DNA from: Methanomassiliicoccaceae archaeon UBA113
GTDB lineage: Archaea; Thermoplasmatota; Thermoplasmata; Methanomassiliicoccales; Methanomethylophilaceae
NCBI GenBank assembly: GCA_002506175.1
Contig: DAXB01000066.1
Span: 1 to 11,367, forward strand
Direction: 5' to 3'
DNA: 11,367 nt
Shown: in pieces, positions 1 through 4,153 of the stretch
Layout: each line of letters begins with the position of its first letter
How positions within the stretch are numbered: the stretch's first letter is position 1
Made by a program: the position numbers and the translations under genes
Notes under the pieces: generated by a model
Seen by the model: the letters and a program-made list of their open reading frames with translations, nothing else
Told to the model about the DNA's origin: nothing
Databases searched by the model: none

Positions 1-556
1 GTACGACCCCGACGACCCTCTTCCCATGTGAACTAAGATATCTGATCAGCACCTTGTCCAGCTGCGTTTCTCCGCAGTTGTCGAAGATATAGACCACTGT
101 CCCGGGCCTATCCAGCACCGCCCTTATCCTGTCAGAGTCGTCCCTGTAGAGTCCCTGTGCCATCAGATCGCTGAACATCGATCCGAATGCCTCCGGGCCC
201 TCCAATCCGCCAATCGCACCGAAATCCATTATGTTCCCGATGACCGCAACCATGAGGGCCGCCTTGAGCTTGTCATCCGACCTGTCCACTATGTCTTGTG
301 CGGTCTCCGTCAGTCTGCCTGCGACCTCGTCTGCACGCACCTTCAGTTCATGATATGGGTCGTTCCCGAGAATGGAGTACGATGCCCTGTGGACCTCCGT
401 GGTTATGTCGACCGATTTCCTGTCGTAGTCGAACTCGGATGCGAAAACCATGAGGCTCTCCTGCATCGACGCACGTTCGTCCGAATCCCCGGAAAGCCTT
501 GACTGGAACAGGATGCGTTTCATCAGACACGGGATGCAGTCGGTATGGATCCTCAT
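1..556 (-). CDS. DUF89/ARMT1-like metal-dependent phosphatase, 3' end missing
   Basis: The 185 visible residues match the archaeal DUF89 (damage-control phosphatase) family, whose studied members remove phosphate from damaged or overflow sugar phosphates and cofactor intermediates using a divalent metal. Seen directly: the protein opens with MRIHTDCIPC, the Cys-x2-Cys start typical of archaeal members; a central GNIMDFGA segment near residue 107; and IFDNCGETQLDK near residue 158, where Asp-Asn is the family's metal-binding pair and GE follows. The chain then runs off the window, so the remaining metal ligands cannot be checked. The ATG at 556 is chosen because a TATA-like box lies about 24 bases upstream and the next upstream ATG reads into a stop. 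The natural substrate cannot be read from sequence. Family assignment is secure, function is inferred. Confidence 0.87.
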   Translation of the reverse strand, partial: MRIHTDCIPCLMKRILFQSRLSGDSDERASMQESLMVFASEFDYDRKSVDITTEVHRASYSILGNDPYHELKVRADEVAGRLTETAQDIVDRSDDKLKAALMVAVIGNIMDFGAIGGLEGPEAFGSMFSDLMAQGLYRDDSDRIRAVLDRPGTVVYIFDNCGETQLDKVLIRYLSSHGKRVVGVV

Positions 557-575
557 GTCCGGTGCATGGTCCTGC

Positions 576-585
576 GATTATATCA
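576..585 (-). promoter_or_regulatory. TATA-like box of the DUF89 gene
   Basis: On the minus strand the bases read TGATATAATC, centred about 24 bases upstream of the ATG at 556. That is the spacing expected for archaeal TATA box to transcription start, so the mRNA is probably leaderless. The rest of 557-734 shows no gene and no clear terminator for the Fic locus transcribed toward it. Confidence 0.5.
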
Positions 586-734
586 ACAATTCAACCGACG
601 TCCATCGGGATGCGCATAATACGGTTAGTAATGGCGATATTGCCTTAAAACCCTACAACAGTGTTTCATAATTCCGATTCTCTCTGAATCATGACCGGTT
701 CCAAATAGGAAGCAATCCCCACCCCCTATTCGCC

Positions 735-1875
735 TCAATAAGAATTGAGTATGTCCATGATTTTCTTACAGACAAAAATCTGGTTCCTTTTGTTACCTGT
801 TATCTCCACCAAGATTCCTCTTTTCGTTAAGTCATTAACAAGTTTTCCCGCGGTAGATAGATGAACGTTGCATATTTTTGCCACATCGCTTTTTCTGACG
901 TATGGGTTTGCAAACAGGGAATCTACCAAATGAATCGCATTCAATTCTGTTTCAGATTCGTGCAGTTCTTTTCTGTATGCGAATAATGAATCAATCAATT
1001 CTATCGATCTTTTCGACTGTTCGATTAAAGCGTCAAGAAATAATTCTATCCAGGATTCGAAATCATCGCATTCTCTGACTCTGTTCAGACGGTCGATGTA
1101 TTCATCACGATAGTTGTTGAAATATCCACTCAAATATAGGACGGGATATTCAAGCACTCCGCACTTATTCAATATCAACATTATTAGGAGCCTGCCCATC
1201 CTGCCGTTCCCATCCGTAAATGGATGGATTGTTTCAAACTGGTAGTGTGACAATGCAGCACATATGAGTGTGTTTTCATCTGCATCATTCACGTATTTGA
1301 ATAGATTCTGTATCTTCCAAGGCACTAATTCCGGAGGTATTGGAACGAACTTTGCAGTCTCCAATGTATCTCCTTTGGAACCTACCAGCACTGGTACGGA
1401 TCTATACTCTCCAGACGATTTATTCCCTCCACGAGCCCCTTTCATCAGTATTCTGTGGAGTTCCAGCAACAACGACTCCGTTATCGCACCAGCGCTCTGC
1501 TGGGTGGCATGATTTAACGCATCACGATAATTCAGTACTTCTTTGTTATCGTTCATTTTCCGAGGATCCATTTCTTCAATCCTTTCTGAGAGGTATAGGT
1601 CTTCCATCGTTGTGCCAGTACCTTCGATTGCAGATGATTTTGTGGACTCCATGAGGATAAATGGGATAAGCAGAGTATCTCTCCTCTTTGGACATTTGAG
1701 AAACTTTACCATCCAATTTGGAAAGACTTACGAGGGCAATCTCGATCTTTTTAGTTGTTTTACGACTCAACGAAAACTCCATAGGAAGATCCTTCGGCCA
1801 AAAATAACTGAATCCTCCATTATCCGAATATCTGACTTCCCCTGATATCACCGGACGGTAGTTCTCATCCCTCAT
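735..1875 (-). pseudogene. Fic-family AMPylase, frameshifted, with C-terminal winged helix
   Basis: Two overlapping frames together make a normal Fic protein of about 379 residues; the span of 1141 bases is one more than a multiple of three. The upstream frame (from ATG 1875) gives a Fic_N-type start with FWPKDLP and SKLDGK. The downstream frame gives TKSSAIEGT, which fits the class II inhibitory motif (S/T)x3E(G/N), then the canonical catalytic motif HPFTDGNGRMGR at 1191-1226, and ends in a likely winged-helix domain (YVRKSDVAKICNV onward). Fic enzymes usually transfer AMP from ATP to Ser, Thr or Tyr of a target protein. The break lies between about 1675 and 1712, most simply in the AAAGAGGAG stretch (minus strand) at 1681-1689. 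The catalytic core alone is open from ATG 1712 (325 residues), so a truncated protein remains possible. The gene is visibly richer in A+T than its neighbours, which hints at transfer. It could be a decayed gene, a sequencing error or a real +1 frameshift. Confidence 0.8.
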
Positions 1876-1881
1876 GATCTG

Positions 1882-1943
1882 TTAATTGCACCTGCGCAAT
1901 TAAATTTTTTCTTAATTGCGAAAAATCGAATTTTTGCAATTAA
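1882..1943. repeat. Two nested palindromes from four alternating TTAATTGC arms (putative operator)
   Basis: The 8-mer TTAATTGC occurs at 1882-1889 and 1912-1919, and its exact reverse complement GCAATTAA at 1896-1903 and 1936-1943. The first pair forms an inverted repeat with a six-base spacer. The second pair continues inward (AAAAAT facing ATTTTT around a CGA centre, with one unpaired G) to form a nearly perfect 32-base palindrome. The block lies between the start codon of the Fic gene and its best TATA-like box and covers the predicted transcription start, which is where an archaeal repressor would act. The Fic protein carries its own C-terminal winged helix, so autoregulation is a reasonable inference, not shown. 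Confidence 0.7.
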
Positions 1944-1954
1944 TATTTAAAATA
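1942..1954 (-). promoter_or_regulatory. TATA-like box upstream of the Fic gene
   Basis: The minus strand reads ATTTTAAATATTA here, a good archaeal TATA-like box. It predicts transcription starting near 1922, inside the second palindrome, leaving an untranslated leader of roughly 47 bases without a visible ribosome-binding site. A second AT box (minus strand AATTTAAT, near 1900-1908) is about 29 bases from the ATG at 1875 and could instead give a leaderless message. Confidence 0.45.
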
Positions 1955-2024
1955 ACCTCGATAAAATCCATATTCAGTAATTACGAGTCCTTCTGACAGA
2001 AGTAGAATCACCCTCATCGATCTC

Positions 2025-2042
2025 GTAGATGTGCACATCTAC
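2025..2042. repeat. Perfect 18-bp palindrome
   Basis: The sequence GTAGATGTGCACATCTAC equals its own reverse complement and does not extend further on either side. It lies about 130 bases upstream of the zinc-ribbon promoter and about 70 bases upstream of the Fic TATA-like box. No T-run follows on either strand, so it is not a standard terminator. A binding site for a dimeric regulator is the simplest reading, but the regulator is unknown. Confidence 0.55.
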
Positions 2043-2170
2043 TGACAACTCCGATACAACTTATAATCATGCCAATGCAGGAGAATCAATCAATAGATTA
2101 TTATTGAAGTCCCTCGACCTCGTAATAACAAAGTCTGAGAACTAAGAAACACAGTTTAACCTACATCTAC

Positions 2171-2178
2171 TTTTTATA
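2171..2178 (+). promoter_or_regulatory. TATA box of the zinc-ribbon/aEF1-beta operon
   Basis: TTTTTATA is centred about 26 bases before the ATG at 2201, so transcription should begin at or within a base or two of the start codon, giving a leaderless message. This box decides the start: an in-frame upstream codon at 2180 would lie before the predicted transcription start. Confidence 0.65.
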
Positions 2179-2200
2179 GGTGGTATATTATCGCAAAATT

Positions 2201-2368
2201 ATGGCAGCTGACAAGATATGCTCTTCATGCGGTAAGAGACTCATCGGTCACGGCAACACTTTCTTCAAGTGCCCCAAGTGCGGGGATTACGAGATCGGAA
2301 GGTGCGACCAGTGCCGCGACCAGAGTGTTGCTTACGAGTGCAAGAAATGCGGATTCATCGGACCATGA
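2201..2368 (+). CDS. HVO_2753-type double zinc-ribbon protein (COG2888-like)
   Basis: This 55-residue protein has four Cys-x2-Cys pairs: CSSCG and CPKCG in the first half, CDQC and CKKCG in the second, enough for two zinc sites. The pattern and the lead-in MAADKICSSCGKRLIGHGN match the archaeal small zinc-finger family typified by HVO_2753 of Haloferax, annotated as a predicted RNA-binding Zn-ribbon connected with translation. It is followed nine bases later by the aEF1-beta gene, the neighbour also found in Haloferax, which supports a role near the ribosome. The start at 2201 is set by the TATA box at 2171-2178. Molecular function is unproven. Length is normal for the family. Confidence 0.88.
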   Translation: MAADKICSSCGKRLIGHGNTFFKCPKCGDYEIGRCDQCRDQSVAYECKKCGFIGP

Positions 2369-2377
2369 GGTGTTGAA

Positions 2378-2647
2378 ATGGGACAGATTGTTGCAGGATA
2401 TGACCTCATGCCCGAGGGAACAGATGTGGACCTCAACGGCATCATCGCTAAATTGCCCACCATCATCCCCGCAGGCATCCAGATCACAGAGACCAGCATC
2501 AACCCTGTTGCGTTCGGTCTCATGAAGATCACAGCCGGATTCGTCATCGACGACTCCGACGAAGAGATCGGATCGAAGCTCGAGTCCGCCCTCCGCGGAA
2601 TCCCCGGCATTGCCGAGATCGAGTGCGTAGCATCCACAGTGCTCTGA
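2378..2647 (+). CDS. ef1b: Archaeal elongation factor 1-beta (EF1B)
   Basis: The 89-residue product is the complete, standard-length archaeal EF-1 beta, the guanine-nucleotide exchange factor that reloads aEF-1 alpha with GTP during translation. Recognisable features are the opening GQIVAGYDLMPEGTDVDL, the central PFAFGL-like segment NPVAFGLMKI, and the end GIAEIECVASTVL, giving the alternating beta-alpha order of this ferredoxin-like fold. The ribosome-binding site GAGGTG (2367-2372) overlaps the stop codon of the zinc-ribbon gene and sits five bases before the ATG, so the two genes are co-transcribed and probably translationally coupled. A hairpin terminator follows. Nothing unusual is seen. 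Confidence 0.93.
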   Translation: MGQIVAGYDLMPEGTDVDLNGIIAKLPTIIPAGIQITETSINPVAFGLMKITAGFVIDDSDEEIGSKLESALRGIPGIAEIECVASTVL

Positions 2648-2658
2648 ATTAAACATCT

Positions 2659-2688
2659 CAGGGGCTCAACCCCTGCTTTTCTTTTTTC
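2659..2688 (+). terminator. Hairpin terminator after aEF1-beta
   Basis: CAGGGG and CCCCTG (2659-2664, 2670-2675) form a six-pair GC-rich stem with a five-base loop, followed by a T-rich run CTTTTCTTTTTTC. It ends the zinc-ribbon/aEF1-beta operon. Confidence 0.8.
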
Positions 2689-2720
2689 ACACCCCTTAAA
2701 AAACCGTATCTTTTGGCATC

Positions 2721-2730
2721 GCTTATCTAT
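2721..2730 (+). promoter_or_regulatory. TATA-like box of the NifX/MTH1175-like gene
   Basis: GCTTATCTAT is centred about 26 bases before the ATG at 2752. The match is moderate. It supports leaderless initiation at 2752 and argues against an in-frame start at 2713, which would lie upstream of this box. A second AT box at about 2697-2702 is an alternative. Confidence 0.4.
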
Positions 2731-2751
2731 GAGTCCTCTACTCGAACACTC

Positions 2752-3111
2752 ATGAGAATAGGGATCACATACGAAGACGGAAAGATCTTCCAGCATTTCG
2801 GGAGGACCGAACAGTTCAAGGTCTACGATGTAGAGGACGGAAAGATAGTCTCTTCCAAAGTCATCGGCAACGACGGGTACTCCCACGGAGCGCTCGGACA
2901 GCTTCTCATGAGGGAGAACATACAGGTCTTCATCTGTGGCGGTATCGGAGGGGGTGCCAGGAACATGATCGAATCACGCGGCATCAAACTCCTCCCTGGA
3001 GTCGAAGGGGATGCTGACGAAGCTGTGAAAGCTTATCTCGCTGGAAACCTGAAGTATGACCCGGACACATCATGCCATGAGCACGGCGACCATCAGTGCA
3101 CCTGCCATTGA
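2752..3111 (+). CDS. NifX/MTH1175-like dinitrogenase-cofactor-domain protein
   Basis: The 119-residue protein fits the dinitrogenase iron-molybdenum cofactor domain (PF02579; NifX, NafY, NifB C-terminus, archaeal MTH1175). Visible landmarks are MRIGITYEDGKIFQHFGRTE at the start, the glycine loop CGGIGGGARNMIE near residues 62-74 and LPGVEGDADEAVKAYLAG near 81-98. It ends in a Cys/His tail (CHEHGDHQCTCH, residues 108-119) that could bind metal. Family members carry or insert Fe-S or Mo-Fe-S clusters, but many occur, as here, without nif genes and have no known client. The start at 2752 rather than 2713 follows the family's usual beginning and the promoter position. It has its own promoter after the upstream terminator. 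Function beyond metal-cluster handling is inference. Confidence 0.85.
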   Translation: MRIGITYEDGKIFQHFGRTEQFKVYDVEDGKIVSSKVIGNDGYSHGALGQLLMRENIQVFICGGIGGGARNMIESRGIKLLPGVEGDADEAVKAYLAGNLKYDPDTSCHEHGDHQCTCH

Positions 3112-3144
3112 TAGACAGGTTTATCCCATACGTGAATCTACGGA

Positions 3145-3330
3145 ATGACCATGACCCTGTACAAATTCCCATCCGGGAAGGTATGCTCAGACGAGGATTA
3201 CAGGAAAAACTTCGAAAATGAGTACCCGTCGAACAGACCGGAAGCGGACCCGGATTACGTACTTGCACCGAAGAACGAAGAAGTGCAGGTGAACTTCGCA
3301 GAAGAGGATGACGAGGACGATTCGGACTGA
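3145..3330 (+). CDS. Small acidic protein of unknown function
   Basis: A 61-residue protein I do not recognise. It opens MTMTLYKFPSGKVCSDEDYR, is charged throughout, has a single cysteine, no membrane segment, and ends in a strongly acidic tail (EEDDEDDSD). A TATA-like TTTATCC at 3120-3126 lies 22 bases before ATG 3145 and 28 before ATG 3151, so the protein may start two residues later. A T-rich run just after the stop (3341-3350) could terminate it. Codon use matches the neighbours and the reading frame is fitted between a promoter and a T-run, which is the main support for it being a real gene. Confidence 0.65.
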   Translation: MTMTLYKFPSGKVCSDEDYRKNFENEYPSNRPEADPDYVLAPKNEEVQVNFAEEDDEDDSD

Positions 3331-3340
3331 ATTCTTCCCG

Positions 3341-3350
3341 TTTCTTTTTT
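3341..3350 (+). terminator. T-run terminator after the acidic-protein gene
   Basis: TTTCTTTTTT begins ten bases after the stop codon, without a convincing hairpin. Archaeal polymerase can stop at T-runs alone, so this is a plausible end for the 3145-3330 transcript. Confidence 0.45.
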
Positions 3351-3380
3351 CGTAAGTAAAGTTTCCACCTTTAGACCTCG

Positions 3381-3387
3381 ATAAATA
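3381..3387 (+). promoter_or_regulatory. TATA box of the 36-residue zinc-ribbon gene
   Basis: ATAAATA is centred 27 bases before the ATG at 3411, the ideal distance for a leaderless archaeal message. It is one of the best TATA matches in the window and is the main reason to accept the short reading frame downstream. Confidence 0.6.
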
Positions 3388-3410
3388 CCCCAATTTTCTT
3401 ACCATTTCTC

Positions 3411-3521
3411 ATGGGATGCATTTGCAAATACTGTGGAACAGAGAATGATGAATTGAATCCTTTCTCGAGATGTCTGTGTTGCGGACAACCCCTCGAGATG
3501 AGATTCGAATCTGCATTTTAA
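3411..3521 (+). CDS. 36-residue single zinc-ribbon protein
   Basis: This very short frame encodes MGCICKYCGTENDELN followed by PFSRCLCCGQPLEMRFESAF. CKYCG and CLCCG form a pair of Cys-x2-Cys-Gly knuckles fifteen residues apart, the classic spacing for one zinc ribbon; two more cysteines (C3, C24) flank or overlap them. It is framed by a TATA box 27 bases upstream and a perfect hairpin plus T-run terminator beginning ten bases after the stop, so it is a self-contained transcription unit. No ribosome-binding site is needed if the message is leaderless. Relatives and role are unknown to me; such microproteins often bind RNA or partner proteins. The gene is below the length cut-off of usual gene finders, so it may be missing from standard annotations. 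Confidence 0.7.
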   Translation: MGCICKYCGTENDELNPFSRCLCCGQPLEMRFESAF

Positions 3522-3530
3522 TGAAATAAA

Positions 3531-3560
3531 GCCTGGATTTGATCCAGGCCGTCTTTTTTT
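3531..3560 (+). terminator. Hairpin terminator after the small zinc-ribbon gene
   Basis: GCCTGGAT and ATCCAGGC (3531-3538, 3542-3549) pair perfectly over eight bases with a three-base loop, followed after four bases by seven Ts. It is the strongest terminator in the window. Confidence 0.85.
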
Positions 3561-3565
3561 CCCCC

Positions 3566-3572
3566 GGAGGTG
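3566..3572 (+). promoter_or_regulatory. Strong ribosome-binding site with no standard start codon next to it
   Basis: GGAGGTG is a near-complete archaeal Shine-Dalgarno match. The in-frame codons within the normal initiation distance are GTC (3575), ATC (3578) and CTC (3581), none of which is ATG, GTG or TTG. ATC at 3578 has the best spacing (five bases). Confidence 0.55.
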
Positions 3573-3577
3573 TTGTC

Positions 3578-4102
3578 ATCCTCGAATACAAGAGAGTGAC
3601 GAAAGAATACAACAACTTCGATGAATTCATGAGAATCTATCTAGAATCGTTCCCGCGTGAGGAGATCATCGAGATAGACATCCTCATCGGCATAGCTGCC
3701 AAAGGGTACATGAGGCTGGAAGCTGTCGAAGACGATGGGGTTGTGATTGGTATGCATCTTACCAGTACGGATACGCCCGCAACCTTCATCGGATTCCTGG
3801 CAGTGGATATGGGCCTCCGTAGCAGAGGTTATGGAAGCATGATCCTGAATGAACTCACGTCGGACGGAAAACCTGCTTTCCTCAACGTGGAACCGCCTGA
3901 CGCTCCGTGCGACAACAAAAAGCAAAGGAAAGCAAGGATAGATTTCTATCAAAGGCATGGATTCAAGCTCACCGATTACAAGATCGATCTCGGCACAGGG
4001 ATATACAGGATCATGACCAACTGCGAAGACTCGCTGGACCTTTACAAAAAGACGATATCGATGCTCGGGTTCGATTGGCCGATTACAAAAAGTGTACAAT
4101 GA
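3578..4102 (+). CDS. GNAT-family N-acetyltransferase
   Basis: The frame encodes a GNAT fold protein of about 174 residues. The acetyl-CoA site (motif A) is clear: IGFLAVDMGLRSRGYGSMIL at about residues 71-90 with R-x-x-G-x-G/A as RSRGYG. IDFYQRHGF further on is the usual motif B with its tyrosine. The early SFPREE segment is typical of one uncharacterised bacterial and archaeal GNAT group. The substrate is unknown. The start is uncertain. A TTG at 3539 is in frame but lies inside the loop of the preceding terminator. ATC at 3578 is well placed behind GGAGGTG and just before the first beta strand (EYKRVT). GTG at 3596 and ATG at 3629 would cut into the fold. I list 3578 as the best guess; an ATG mutated or misread to ATC would explain it. 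Confidence 0.75.
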   Translation: MLEYKRVTKEYNNFDEFMRIYLESFPREEIIEIDILIGIAAKGYMRLEAVEDDGVVIGMHLTSTDTPATFIGFLAVDMGLRSRGYGSMILNELTSDGKPAFLNVEPPDAPCDNKKQRKARIDFYQRHGFKLTDYKIDLGTGIYRIMTNCEDSLDLYKKTISMLGFDWPITKSVQ

Positions 4103-4123
4103 AACGAACAATCCAAACCCACC

Positions 4124-4132
4124 TTTATTATT
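4124..4132 (+). promoter_or_regulatory. TATA box of the adhesin-like gene
   Basis: TTTATTATT centres about 26-27 bases before ATG 4154, preceded by a C/A-rich element that could serve as BRE. The message is expected to be leaderless, which supports the start at 4154 rather than the internal ATG at 4175. Confidence 0.6.
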
Positions 4133-4153
4133 ATAGCAGGTATTACCACAAGT

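Larger units (their letters stand above)
1876..2200. other. Divergent intergenic region between the Fic and zinc-ribbon genes
   Basis: No gene is supported in these 325 bases. They hold the Fic promoter and palindromes (left), an 18-bp perfect palindrome (2025-2042), a short CTTCT-GAC-AGAAG inverted repeat (1990-2002), a weak TCAATA/TATTGA pair (2090-2107), and the promoter of the zinc-ribbon gene (right). The stretch 2043-2170 has no feature I can name. I found no tRNA-like fold in it. Confidence 0.6.

Noticed and set aside
670..690. GATTC-TCTCT-GAATC inverted repeat downstream of the Fic gene as a terminator
   Set aside because: The stem is only five pairs and no T-run follows on the minus strand.
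1882..1943. Reading the palindromes as terminal repeats of a small mobile element
   Set aside because: The copies enclose only tens of bases, there is no flanking target duplication, and they sit on the promoter; an operator fits better.
2078..2116. Twelve-codon frame after a TATA-like TTATAAT
   Set aside because: Too short, no conserved feature, and TATA spacing is wrong for leaderless initiation.
2225..2886. Long minus-strand frames opposite the zinc-ribbon, aEF1-beta and NifX-like genes
   Set aside because: All three sense genes are well recognised. The antisense frames show no domain and cross a terminator.
3539..3577. TTG 3539 as start of the first GNAT
   Set aside because: It sits in the loop of a perfect hairpin terminator and would translate the T-run into FFSPGG; no ribosome-binding site precedes it.
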